From the NCBI RefSeq assembly GCF_001436295.1, contig NZ_AYYY01000021.1:16288-80287 (forward strand): a stretch of 64,000 bases of DNA, in the 5' to 3' direction. This DNA comes from Paucilactobacillus vaccinostercus DSM 20634. GTDB taxonomy: Bacteria > Bacillota > Bacilli > Lactobacillales > Lactobacillaceae. Below, piece by piece: positions 34,398-42,670 of the stretch (the stretch's first letter is position 1; each line of letters starts with the position of its first letter). Under the pieces are notes generated by a model that made no database searches, had not been told where the DNA came from, and worked only from the letters and a program-made list of their open reading frames with translations. A program made the position numbers and the translations under genes.

Positions 34398-34557
34398 CAT
34401 TCAAATCATTGCCGCTTCATCTAGTGATGAAGTACATCAGTTGTTATTGCGACAATGGTTTATGTCGGGGTAACGTGCGAAAACTGCACATTCAAACCAC
34501 TGATGAGAGTTTGTTGCGATAAATATGTTGAGCTGGTTAAGCTCAAAAAGCAGTATA
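34368..34557 (-). ncRNA. Structured RNA 2, paralogous to the RNA at 28766-29024
   Basis: Minus-strand order: TATACT element (34557-34552), hairpin TTGAGCT/AGCTCAA (34528-34546), ACTCTCATCAGTGGTTTG, inner hairpin GTGC/GCAC (34475-34489), CGCAATAACAACTGATGTA, and a terminator at 34368-34397 (ACGACCC/GGGTCGT plus seven Us). The long-range stem is CATCAGT (34499-34505 region) with ACTGATG (34435-34441). Unlike RNA 1, no gene lies immediately upstream on the same strand, so this is an independent transcript. Expected length about 180 nt. It lies between a GNAT gene and a divergent LysM gene. Confidence 0.72.
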
Positions 34558-34842
34558 TCGTAAAAACCGAATGATTTCACCTATACTTTTAGTATTATTC
34601 GTGCTTTGCGTGTCATCCTATCATCGTGAACGTAGGTTTAAAACAAGCCCAAAAGAGATATATAACGATAAGCATTTCAATGGATTCCAGCATTTTTAGG
34701 CTTAATTCGAAATAAGATAAGAAATTGATTAACAAACGATTCAAATCACGTAAAAGTATTGAGCCGGCCCATTAAAACGGTTAATATTAAAATTGAAATG
34801 ATGCAATTATGATTGAATTGCGTAATATTGGGAGGAAATCAA

Positions 34843-36003
34843 ATGAATACGAAACGAATTGTTGGGGCTGCATTGGCGAGTACCATCCTATTCGCACCCT
34901 TTGTCGGACAAACAACGGCAGTAGCTGCGGATAGTTTTTATACTAACCAAACAAATGCTGAACGTGCTGACATTACTAACTGGGTTGCCAACACATCGGA
35001 GCAAATTGGCAACAACATCAGTGCGCAACATATCAATCTGAACAACCTGAATGGTTCCACTTATGTTATTCAATGGGGAGATACATTATCTGGTATTTCA
35101 ACCGCGACGGGAATTTCAGTTCGTAAGTTAGCGTATGACAACAACATTGAAAATATTGATCTTATCTATGCTGGCGATACTTTGGTATTAAACCGGTCCG
35201 GATATGTGCCTACGGGTTGGACTTACGATGGGGATGGGACCCGGGTTGCTAACACTAAGGTCACAATCAATAATTTTGTAGATAACAGTGATCATTCAGT
35301 AACTATTAATGTTTCACCAGTTGCTCCTTCAGGTGAAGGAACCAGTGATGATTCATCAAGTAGTTCAACTGATTATTCTGCACCGTCTGGTAGTAGCGTC
35401 TCAGGTGAGTCTGATGATGATTCCGATACTTCAAACGACACAACAACTTCGGATAGCATGGATTCAGACGAATTTTCTGATGCCGTCAGTGAGAAACTGG
35501 TTGATAAATTAGGCTTGTCCGAAGATGACGCTGATAAGTTATCAATTGACTTTACTTCATCAAGTGATGACGAGGATACGGAGTCCGATGATGCCGATAG
35601 TGATACTCAAACGGTCTACGATGAAGATCAGACGGTCTCATTAAAGAATGATAAGTTAACGCAGAAAAATGCGAAGAAGCTTGCCAACAAGATTTACAAG
35701 CAGTTAGATGAAGATGGTAAAACTGCTGATATTACGGATGCTGATGAAATTGAAGTTACAATCACTGAAGACGGTAGTGATTACAATTTCAATGTTACTT
35801 TAACAACTGAGTCGGATGAAGATAGTGACAGCGATACCACTGATAGCGAATCAGACTCAACGGAATCAGATTCGACCGATGAAGACACAACTGATGATGA
35901 AACGTCAACGCAATCGGATGACCAAGAAACTGATTCTCAAGAAGATAATCAAAATGCAACGACATCTGATGAAGATACGGATACTACGGATTCAGACTAC
36001 TAA
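34843..36003 (+). CDS. Secreted LysM-domain protein with long acidic Asp/Ser-rich tail
   Basis: About 386 residues from the ATG at 34843, chosen because GGGAGG lies 8 bases upstream. A signal peptide (hydrophobic stretch then TTAVAADS) is followed by one LysM domain (YVIQWGDTLSGISTATGIS to AGDTLVLNRSG, about 85-130) that should bind peptidoglycan. The rest is a low-complexity Ser/Asp/Glu/Thr-rich region with one more ordered segment near residues 200-320. It may be a wall-associated non-catalytic protein. The next gene follows by 28 bp and is probably in the same operon. Confidence 0.8.
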   Translation: MNTKRIVGAALASTILFAPFVGQTTAVAADSFYTNQTNAERADITNWVANTSEQIGNNISAQHINLNNLNGSTYVIQWGDTLSGISTATGISVRKLAYDNNIENIDLIYAGDTLVLNRSGYVPTGWTYDGDGTRVANTKVTINNFVDNSDHSVTINVSPVAPSGEGTSDDSSSSSTDYSAPSGSSVSGESDDDSDTSNDTTTSDSMDSDEFSDAVSEKLVDKLGLSEDDADKLSIDFTSSSDDEDTESDDADSDTQTVYDEDQTVSLKNDKLTQKNAKKLANKIYKQLDEDGKTADITDADEIEVTITEDGSDYNFNVTLTTESDEDSDSDTTDSESDSTESDSTDEDTTDDETSTQSDDQETDSQEDNQNATTSDEDTDTTDSDY

Positions 36004-36031
36004 TTAAATAATAACGGGGGAGTCATAGGTT

Positions 36032-36502
36032 ATGCATAAGAAAAGATGGACAATTGTTGGGATTATTGTCGTTATTATTCTATTAGTGGTTGGTGGCACA
36101 TACTGGAATATGAGTCATTCGGTAGCGAAAAAGGTTCCGGGGAACACTTACCGTTATCAAAGTGTTTCTAAAGACAAGGCGTTGTATATTACCTTTGCCC
36201 AGAGTGGGGATCAGGTGGTTGTTAACCAAAACAAGAGCACTGCTCTAAAAGCAGCTACTAATTCAAGCGATTTTAATTCGGAGTATCAGACGCAGTCCAA
36301 AGATGCAACTTGGACGTATAAGGCTGATGGTGGCACGTTGACATTGGCAGAAACGTCTAAAGATAACAAAGTTTCACAATGGCAATATAATAAGATTTTA
36401 GCAACCAGTAAGAAATTTACCTCGCACAGCTTTACCTATCAAATTGCTGATGCTGGGCAAGGACAAGTCAAGAGTAAGACAGTTTTTGAAAAAGTTAATT
36501 AA
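36032..36502 (+). CDS. Single-pass membrane-anchored hypothetical protein
   Basis: 156 residues with an N-terminal hydrophobic segment (WTIVGIIVVIILLVVGGTYW, about 6-25) acting as an uncleaved anchor, then an extracellular domain rich in Lys, Ser and Thr. No Cys after the segment, so it is not a lipoprotein. Function unrecognised. It lies 28 bp after the LysM gene; GGGGGAG precedes the ATG. Confidence 0.7.
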   Translation: MHKKRWTIVGIIVVIILLVVGGTYWNMSHSVAKKVPGNTYRYQSVSKDKALYITFAQSGDQVVVNQNKSTALKAATNSSDFNSEYQTQSKDATWTYKADGGTLTLAETSKDNKVSQWQYNKILATSKKFTSHSFTYQIADAGQGQVKSKTVFEKVN

Positions 36503-36505
36503 TTT

Positions 36506-36556
36506 AAATAGGTATCTCGTGGTAAGTAGTGACCGTGGGATACCTATTTTTTTATG
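36506..36556 (+). terminator. Rho-independent terminator of the LysM operon
   Basis: AAATAGGTATC and GATACCTATTT arms enclose a loop and are followed by a T-run. Confidence 0.85.
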
Positions 36557-36692
36557 CTTTTCTATGCTTCAAAAGCATAGAAGGCAAAAATAATAGGCAT
36601 TGGTAGAAATGAACATCTCAGGATAGACTGATATCTGTAGTGCAATTAGTTCATAAAATTAGCAAATGGATCAAGGAAAGAAGGGTTAGTTA

Positions 36693-37436
36693 ATGACAGT
36701 TCAAAATAAAGTGGTTATCATCACCGGTGCCTCATCAGGGATTGGTGAAGCCAGTGCAAAGTTATTAGCCGCCAACGGGGCAAAAGTGGTATTAGGGGCG
36801 CGTCGTGAAGCAAAATTAAGCCAAATTGCTGCAGATATTCGGCAGCACGGGGGCCAAGCAACCTATGCGGTGACTGATGTCACTAAAGCAGCATCTGTTC
36901 AGGCGTTGGTTGCAACTGCTAAAAAAGAGTTTGGAACCGTGGATGTGATTTTCAACAATGCCGGAATTATGCCAAGTTCTCCGATTAGTGCGTTACATGT
37001 TGATGAGTGGGATGCGATGATCGATATTAATATCAAAGGTGTTTTAAATGGTATTGCGGCAGTTATGCCGGAATTTACCGCACAGAGACATGGTCAGATT
37101 ATTACAACTTCATCGGTCGCAGGTATTAAGAGTTTTCCTGGCGCAGGCGTGTATGGTGCGACTAAATTTGCAGTTCGTAATTTAATGGAAGTGATTCGGA
37201 TGGAAAGTGCTCAGGAAGGCACTAATATCCGAACCGCCACGTTATACCCGGCGGCAATCAACACGGAATTACTTCACACAATTACGGATGAGCAAACTAG
37301 CGCCGGTATGAAGCAGTTATATGAAACCGTCGGTATTACACCAGATGCTGTAGCGCGAGTGGTTAATTTTGCGATCGAGCAACCAGTAGATGTCAATATT
37401 AGTGAATTTACGATTTATCCAACAAAACAGGCCTAA
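36693..37436 (+). CDS. Short-chain dehydrogenase/reductase (classical SDR)
   Basis: 247 residues. Cofactor motif TGASSGIG (11-18), NNAG near residue 90, catalytic Ser in TTSSVAG and YGATK (Tyr-x3-Lys). Arg at GARRE after the second strand favours NADP(H). It probably reduces a carbonyl or oxidises an alcohol. It is the first gene of an SDR-cupin-CMD operon (18 bp to the next gene), a common small redox operon in lactobacilli; substrate unknown. Confidence 0.88.
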   Translation: MTVQNKVVIITGASSGIGEASAKLLAANGAKVVLGARREAKLSQIAADIRQHGGQATYAVTDVTKAASVQALVATAKKEFGTVDVIFNNAGIMPSSPISALHVDEWDAMIDINIKGVLNGIAAVMPEFTAQRHGQIITTSSVAGIKSFPGAGVYGATKFAVRNLMEVIRMESAQEGTNIRTATLYPAAINTELLHTITDEQTSAGMKQLYETVGITPDAVARVVNFAIEQPVDVNISEFTIYPTKQA

Positions 37437-37454
37437 TGAAAGGGAGTATGAATA

Positions 37455-37883
37455 TTGAATAAAAATAAGGCACTCAGCCAAGATGGTATTTTTCCACGTG
37501 GTCCGAAAAATGATGCCTATGCCCAATTTTTCACAGGACAAAGCTATCTGCAAGGATTAGTAAATGATGATCAAGTAACCGTCGGCGTGGGTAACGTGAC
37601 GGTTGAACCAGGTTGCCGAAATAATTGGCATATTCATCATGATGGGTATCAAATTTTATTAGTGACGGGTGGTGAAGGCTGGTATCAAGAAGATGGTAAA
37701 CCAGCTAGACATCTTAGTGTAGGGGATGTCGTGGTGACCCATGATGGCATTAAACATTGGCATGGGGCCACTAAGGATAGCTGGTTTTCGCATATCGCGA
37801 TTACTGCCGGAACACCAGAATGGCTGGAGCCAGTAACCGATGCGCAATATCAAGCAGTTGAGGAGGCACAGCAAAATGGCTAA
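37455..37883 (+). CDS. Cupin-domain protein
   Basis: 142 residues with a cupin barrel: motif 1 NNWHIHHDGYQILLVTGGEGWYQEDG and motif 2 GDVVVTHDGIKHWHG, giving His residues for metal binding. The start is TTG 37455 with GGGAG upstream; the ATG at 37448 is out of frame. It overlaps the next gene by 8 bp. Probably acts with the neighbouring SDR and CMD proteins on a small oxidised compound. Confidence 0.83.
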   Translation: MNKNKALSQDGIFPRGPKNDAYAQFFTGQSYLQGLVNDDQVTVGVGNVTVEPGCRNNWHIHHDGYQILLVTGGEGWYQEDGKPARHLSVGDVVVTHDGIKHWHGATKDSWFSHIAITAGTPEWLEPVTDAQYQAVEEAQQNG

Positions 37884-38193
37884 GAAACAGACTGCGGGAC
37901 GTGATAACCTGGGAGATTTTGCACCTCAATTCGCGAAGTTGAACGATGATGTTCTGTTTGGTGAAGTTTGGTCGCAAGAAAATCAACTGTCAGCGCATGA
38001 TCGGAGTTTGATTACGGTGGCGAGCTTGATGACGCAAGGCGTCCCACAACTTGAGGCACATATTAAAATTGCAAAGCAAAATGGGGTCACAAAAGATGAA
38101 ATGGTGGCGTTGATTACACATCTCTCTTTTTATACTGGATGGCCCAAGGCATGGTCAGCGTTCGGGTTGGCCAAGCAGGTTTATCAAAATTAA
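37876..38193 (+). CDS. Carboxymuconolactone decarboxylase family protein
   Basis: About 105 residues from ATG 37876, which has GAGGAGG 9 bases upstream inside the cupin gene. The sequence SAHDRSLITVASLM and EAHIKIAKQNGVTKDEM then ITHLSFYTGWPKAWSA matches gamma-CMD proteins. There is no CxxC pair, so it is not an AhpD-type peroxidase. Third gene of the SDR-cupin-CMD operon. Confidence 0.85.
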   Translation: MAKKQTAGRDNLGDFAPQFAKLNDDVLFGEVWSQENQLSAHDRSLITVASLMTQGVPQLEAHIKIAKQNGVTKDEMVALITHLSFYTGWPKAWSAFGLAKQVYQN

Positions 38194-38199
38194 TATAAT

Positions 38200-38233
38200 A
38201 AAACAGGCCAACTTCAATTAGTTGGCCTGTTTT
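38200..38233. terminator. Bidirectional terminator
   Basis: 14-bp perfect stem AAAACAGGCCAACT/AGTTGGCCTGTTTT with a 6-base loop; the right arm overlaps the end of the convergent gene. Confidence 0.88.
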
Positions 38234-38649
38234 ATTGGCTTAGTAATGGATGCCAGATTAGAATATACGTCAAAAACAGCATGATTGCGTGGGTTAAAGA
38301 TTTGCAATGCAGCTTGGTTTGATAGCTTTGTGCCTGCTGGCGCGCGGTGCACGATGTCGAATACAAAGTGAATCGTCACCTCAGTTTCGAACGGAATAGA
38401 TTGATCGATGTTGACGATGATGGTATTGTCTTGTTGCTTCACTGAGTATTGCTCTGTGAGTCGCTGATTATTAACAGTGACTTCTTCGTGATTGTAGCGT
38501 GCGAAGGGCTTCAATGCAGCCCAGTTTGTTTTAAAGGCGTAGCACCGACGCCGTTTGTCGTTGTATTTACCATAGTATCGAATAAAGACGTGGTATTTGC
38601 CGTCCGTCCAGCGATCCATGACGTAGTGGCGAAAGTGTTTTGATTGCAT
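38218..38649 (-). CDS. Hypothetical protein
   Basis: About 143 residues starting at MQSKHF, the in-frame ATG with GAAGG about 10 bases upstream; a further ATG at 38667 is possible. Basic protein with mixed alpha/beta character (YHVFIRYYGKYND, VTIHFVFDIVHRAP). No family recognised. The palindrome TAGTATACTA (38682-38691) lies just upstream and contains a TATACT on the minus strand. Confidence 0.6.
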   Translation of the reverse strand: MQSKHFRHYVMDRWTDGKYHVFIRYYGKYNDKRRRCYAFKTNWAALKPFARYNHEEVTVNNQRLTEQYSVKQQDNTIIVNIDQSIPFETEVTIHFVFDIVHRAPAGTKLSNQAALQIFNPRNHAVFDVYSNLASITKPIKQAN

Positions 38650-38681
38650 ACGATTATTTACCTTCATAAAAAAGAATGTAT

Positions 38682-38691
38682 TAGTATACTA
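38682..38691 (-). promoter_or_regulatory. TAGT-x-ACTA palindrome upstream of hypothetical gene
   Basis: TAGTATACTA, part of a set of similar sites before minus-strand genes (see the finding on TTAGT-n-ACTAA palindromes). Confidence 0.4.
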
Positions 38692-38814
38692 GTCCTGTTT
38701 GGCCGTAAAGTGAAGAATTGACATCAAATTTAACTAAATTAAATAGATTTGACTATTGCAGGAGAATAGTTGTAATGTTAAGTGTTCAATTATTCATGGT
38801 AGGGAGAGAAAAGA

Positions 38815-39468
38815 GTGAAACATAAGAACAGTTATTTTTACATAAAACATTATTTTTTGTTGTTTGTCGGTATTATCATTATGGCAATGAGCGTTGCATT
38901 AGCTAAAATTGCTACATTAGGAACGTCCCCGATTTCAAGTGTGCCCAACGTTTTGAGTATCATTACGCCACTAACAATTGGGCAAACGACCATTATTTTC
39001 ATGACCTTGGTGATTGTATTGGAGGCTGTTGTCCTTGGGAAAAATTTCAATCGCAAGAATGTAGTTCAAATTGTGCCAACGATTGTCTTTGGTGAATTAA
39101 TCGATCTGTTTATTCAGATTTTTGGATTTATTGATCCGCACGCATATTGGGTTAAATTGTGTCTCACAATTATTAGCATTGGTTGTCTCGCGATTGGTGT
39201 GTTTTTCGAAGTTAATTCGCGGACAATCATGATGGCTGGGGAAGGCATTGCGGCCGCATTTGCGTTTCGTCTTCGCCAGCCATTCGCGAAAATGAAAGTT
39301 CGAGCTGATATTACAATGGTGGTGATGGCCGTGATTTTATCGGTGATATTTACGCAGTCGCTTGTCGGTGTTCGGGAAGGAACGATTTTATCTGCGATCT
39401 TTACTGGTCGAATTATTGGATTGATCGAAGACCATATGCCAGCATTTACAAAGTGGGTACAAAATTAA
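38815..39468 (+). CDS. YczE/YitT-like integral membrane protein
   Basis: 217 residues with about five hydrophobic segments. The N-terminal FLLFVGIIIMAMSVALAKIA then LGTSPISSVPNV is typical of YczE/YyaS-type proteins; the middle ends in FEVNSRTIMMAGEGIAAAFAF. Function unknown; not a solute transporter of known specificity. GTG 38815 start with AGGGAGAG upstream. Monocistronic. Confidence 0.8.
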   Translation: MKHKNSYFYIKHYFLLFVGIIIMAMSVALAKIATLGTSPISSVPNVLSIITPLTIGQTTIIFMTLVIVLEAVVLGKNFNRKNVVQIVPTIVFGELIDLFIQIFGFIDPHAYWVKLCLTIISIGCLAIGVFFEVNSRTIMMAGEGIAAAFAFRLRQPFAKMKVRADITMVVMAVILSVIFTQSLVGVREGTILSAIFTGRIIGLIEDHMPAFTKWVQN

Positions 39469-39589
39469 GAGTGACCGATGAATCCTTTACTAACAGGATT
39501 ATGTATATAGCAAATAATCAGAATGAAAAAGGTGTGAACTTAGTTGTGTATTACAAGTACATTTAATTTCCTAATTGCAGATAAAACTT

Positions 39590-39760
39590 AGGAATTCAGA
39601 TCGATCTGTGTGCGTTGCAAGATATGGATTCGTGTTAAGCTAACACCATCCTGAAAAGGATGCCCAAGTACGACTGTCAAACCGATATCCTGCGCTGTCT
39701 ATTTGATACTTCATCGGTTTGAAAAAAGTTCCGATCGCGAGGCGATGATCGGAACTTTTT
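39590..39760 (+). ncRNA. Candidate structured 3' UTR or small RNA
   Basis: After the YczE-like gene a run of hairpins appears: GTGTTA/TAACAC (about 39632-39646), CATCC/GGATG (39647-39662), a 10-bp stem TCAAACCGAT/ATCGGTTTGA (39677-39686 with 39713-39722), and the terminator 39723-39760. No promoter was recognised, so this may simply be a structured 3' UTR of the upstream gene. Confidence 0.35.
39723..39760. terminator. Bidirectional terminator
   Basis: 14-bp perfect stem AAAAAGTTCCGATC/GATCGGAACTTTTT with a 10-base loop; serves the YczE-like gene and the convergent glycosyltransferase operon. Confidence 0.92.
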
Positions 39761-39768
39761 ATGTGGTC

Positions 39769-41091
39769 TTAATGATCTTTGGATTGAATTAATTGTTGGC
39801 GCTTAGGGCTGACCCACGTTCCAGAACCAAATCCTAAGATTGTTTTGAGTGCTGGGATAAACGTTACTGCAATTGTGATAGGGTTGATCATCCAAAAGAA
39901 CAGCATGTAGAGGGGAGCAAAAATAAGATATTTTAATTTGGCACCGTGATGATCCAGAATCAAGGCAGCAAGCAGCTGCAAGAGACCGGCCAACATTTCA
40001 AATGTGACGAAGATAAATGACATTTCAATGCTATGAAAGAAGCGTTCCACGTTACCCGTCATTAGGAAATAGAGCAGGGTTATCAAAAAGATGGCAGTTG
40101 TAATGATGAAGAAAAACGACCACACGATGGAAAGCGTTGAGTCAATGAACATTGATAATTGGTAGCGGTGTTTGATGGGATGGAAGACAAATTTTTTTAT
40201 GTTTGTGAGCCAAACTTCTGTGCCGCCCTGTGCCCAACGCTTTCGTTGCTTGTATAGATCACCGATGGTTTCGGGAACGTTCATATGAAAAACGATATTG
40301 GGTGCAAATCGTGGAACCGCACCGATCATTTGATGATCCCAAGCGATACTAATATCTTCGGTGGCTCGATTTTGTCGGAAGCCACCCACGTCAATGAGAA
40401 ATGATTTACGATACATGGTATTGGCACCACTATAGGCATACATCGAATCATTAACTGCCGATTGACTACGTTTTATGACGCCCACAATACTTGAAAATTC
40501 AACCGTTTGCGATTTACCGATTAATTTGGTGCGATTTTGAACATCCATGTTGGCAGTGACGGCCGAAGTGTTGAGGTCTCGATCGTGAACGAAATAATTC
40601 ATATATTTCATCAAGGCGTCAGGTTCAGGAATTGTATCGGCATCATTACTGAGAATGTAGTCCCCTTTAGCAAAGTACATGCCAATATTAAAGGCGTGGG
40701 CTTTACCTTTGTTCTTAACAATTTCAATCATTCGTAGACGGGGAAAACGTTGCTCTAACCGCTTAATGATCGTTGCAGTTTCGTCAGTTGAACCATCATT
40801 CATAACAAGAATTTCAAAATTGGTGTAGTTGAGTTGTTCAAACAGGTATGTAATAGTGGATTCGATCATGACCTCTTCATTGTGAGCGGGGATCATAATC
40901 GTGATCATTGGTTGATCTTTGGGTGCCAGTACCTGCCAATCGTTATCTTCAGAGTTAGGTCTTAAAAAACGGTAAGACAGGGCGCCAAAGAACCAAAAGA
41001 AGGCGCCCGTAATAGGGTATAGACAAAGGATCAGCATGGCAATTGTGATCACTGTTTGGATAGTTGTTGCTTCAAAAATATGATCAATCAT
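39769..41091 (-). CDS. Processive family 2 glycosyltransferase (PgaC/BcsA-like polysaccharide synthase)
   Basis: 440 residues. N-terminal membrane segments (about 12-40), a GT2 catalytic domain, then four C-terminal membrane segments. Catalytic motifs are complete: Asp99 in NDGST, the DxD at 150-152 in NDADT, TED at 244-246 and QRKRW at 282-286. This is the arrangement of inner-membrane synthases that extend and export beta-linked polysaccharides such as poly-N-acetylglucosamine. It is the third gene of an operon with a two-TM PgaD-like protein and a degenerate EAL protein, suggesting c-di-GMP-linked exopolysaccharide. The polymer is not identified. Confidence 0.88.
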   Translation of the reverse strand: MIDHIFEATTIQTVITIAMLILCLYPITGAFFWFFGALSYRFLRPNSEDNDWQVLAPKDQPMITIMIPAHNEEVMIESTITYLFEQLNYTNFEILVMNDGSTDETATIIKRLEQRFPRLRMIEIVKNKGKAHAFNIGMYFAKGDYILSNDADTIPEPDALMKYMNYFVHDRDLNTSAVTANMDVQNRTKLIGKSQTVEFSSIVGVIKRSQSAVNDSMYAYSGANTMYRKSFLIDVGGFRQNRATEDISIAWDHQMIGAVPRFAPNIVFHMNVPETIGDLYKQRKRWAQGGTEVWLTNIKKFVFHPIKHRYQLSMFIDSTLSIVWSFFFIITTAIFLITLLYFLMTGNVERFFHSIEMSFIFVTFEMLAGLLQLLAALILDHHGAKLKYLIFAPLYMLFFWMINPITIAVTFIPALKTILGFGSGTWVSPKRQQLIQSKDH

Positions 41092-41118
41092 GGATAATGT
41101 TAGTCTCCGTTCTTAAAC

Positions 41119-41628
41119 TTATAGGTCGTCAAGATGCTGTTGGTCAAAGAGTTGGTGAATTTCGTCGGTATTCAGATTTTGATCACTTTCAACCCGATAA
41201 TTTCGAACGGCCTGCCGGAACTGATCGTCCCCAAACCGGTCATTCATAAATTTATCCAGCTCGGTTTTGCGGGCTTTTTGATTGATCGGATTGAATGTAG
41301 GCCATTGTTCTACAAGACGATCTCGCTTACGCGTCTGAATAATAGTCATTGAGACGGTGAAAATAAGGGATACAACCGCGAGAAATAAAAGGATGATCCC
41401 AATGAATTGAATCTCAAAAATACCTTCATGGTAACGCCAAATTGGCTGGACCTTGCCGATCGTTGTGCCAAGATAACTCCAAACGGTAATGAATACAGGG
41501 ACTAATACGCAAAGCCAGCCCATAATCGCGACAAAAGTCTGCCAAATTTTAAGGCCCCAGTGACCACGGCTGAAGTAATCGTCAGTATATAATTGTTGTG
41601 AATCTTGATGTTGTTGCTTGGCTGACAT
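41119..41628 (-). CDS. Two-transmembrane PgaD-like accessory protein
   Basis: 169 residues from the ATG at 41628 (AGGAG 8 bases upstream). Two hydrophobic hairpin segments at about residues 25-50 and 72-97 are followed by a charged cytoplasmic tail. Size and placement resemble PgaD, the small partner of the PgaC synthase. Direct sequence similarity to PgaD cannot be claimed by eye. The gene lies 16 bp after the EAL gene stop and 27 bp before the GT2 gene. Confidence 0.6.
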   Translation of the reverse strand: MSAKQQHQDSQQLYTDDYFSRGHWGLKIWQTFVAIMGWLCVLVPVFITVWSYLGTTIGKVQPIWRYHEGIFEIQFIGIILLFLAVVSLIFTVSMTIIQTRKRDRLVEQWPTFNPINQKARKTELDKFMNDRFGDDQFRQAVRNYRVESDQNLNTDEIHQLFDQQHLDDL

Positions 41629-41643
41629 AGTGAGCTCCTTTTT

Positions 41644-41656
41644 ATTAGTTACTAAT
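41644..41656 (-). promoter_or_regulatory. ATTAGTTACTAAT palindrome
   Basis: 13-bp perfect palindrome with central T spanning the end of the EAL gene, 16 bp before the PgaD-like start; one of a set of similar sites. Confidence 0.4.
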
Positions 41657-42442
41657 AGGATCAATTGGACGGCCAAATAAGTATCCTTGGCGTAAATCAA
41701 TATGCAATTGTTCTGCTAGAGATTCGTCTTCTTCGTTTTCAATGCCCGTCAACACAAGGTTGATATGTTGTTCTTCTGAAAAGCGATGCCAGAACTGCAG
41801 GTTAAGATCCAGCCAAATAGAAGGATCAGTTTTACGAAAATCGCGCATGGAACACTTTAATGTATCGATCACTGGTAGCATCCATTCGATGCTACTGAGG
41901 CTAGCGTTGTCCGTACCAATATTATCGACGTCCAGTTGCATACCGTATGATTGTCCTTGGCGAATATGGTGAAGAAAACGACCTTTATTATGGTAATGTG
42001 TCCCAGGTTGAACGTTTAATTCGACTGCCAATTTCATCGGTGCAACCTTGCTAATTGCCCAACGCACAAAATAATCAAATTCTGGACTGATGATTTGATC
42101 GTATTCTAAGTTGATCGACAGCTGAATTTTTTCGGTCGGTAATGACTTGAAGGTATCCTCCAATAAGAAAATGACACGTTGTAGGGGCAATGTGTCTAGA
42201 TTTTTAGGAAGTGTCCAAGAACCATCGGTATTTTTTTGTCTCAGAAGACATTCGTATCCCGTTAAATGACCGTTTCGATCAACTTGTTTTTGAATGAAAT
42301 AGCGCAGTTCGAATTGTTGCTGGCCTAGATAGTTATTTGAACGTTTACGGGAATGATAAAAGTACAGGCTAATAATGGTAATTGAACTGGCCAGTAAAAG
42401 CATGGATAGCCAGAATAACCAGAATTCGAGTTGGTGTAGCAA
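41645..42442 (-). CDS. Membrane-anchored degenerate EAL-domain protein
   Basis: 265 residues: one N-terminal membrane segment (about 5-28) and a cytoplasmic EAL domain. The signature is ECLLR at Glu64-Arg68. Retained positions include Asn111, Glu141, Asp173, Lys196 (DTLKCS), Glu235 and Gln252 in RQGYLFGRP. The second Asp of the DDFG motif is Asn174, the ExTE second Glu is Gln145, and GTG is changed to GTD. A loss of one metal ligand suggests a c-di-GMP-binding receptor rather than a phosphodiesterase. It is the first gene of the polysaccharide synthase operon. No GGDEF protein is in the window. Confidence 0.8.
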   Translation of the reverse strand: MLHQLEFWLFWLSMLLLASSITIISLYFYHSRKRSNNYLGQQQFELRYFIQKQVDRNGHLTGYECLLRQKNTDGSWTLPKNLDTLPLQRVIFLLEDTFKSLPTEKIQLSINLEYDQIISPEFDYFVRWAISKVAPMKLAVELNVQPGTHYHNKGRFLHHIRQGQSYGMQLDVDNIGTDNASLSSIEWMLPVIDTLKCSMRDFRKTDPSIWLDLNLQFWHRFSEEQHINLVLTGIENEEDESLAEQLHIDLRQGYLFGRPIDPISN

Positions 42443-42670
42443 AATAACATCCTCCTAATATAAGGTATATAAAAAGTAGATTGATTTCATTTTAGTTAAT
42501 ATTATTTATGTCGTATAGTAGTATGCACGAATTTGTTGAAAAAAACGGCTTTTTTCGCGGTTTATATAACAAAAATGATGCGCAACATCTTGAACTTTCA
42601 CTGTAAATCGGGTAACTTATGGTTAAAGAGTAAACGGTAGAAAATATATTTTGTATGGGAGAGATAACAG

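Noticed and set aside
34499..34512. CTGATGAG on the plus strand resembling a hammerhead ribozyme core
   Set aside because: No GAAA box, stem II or cleavage-site arrangement could be fitted around it, and the terminators show that the RNA is read from the minus strand, where this becomes CTCATCAG.
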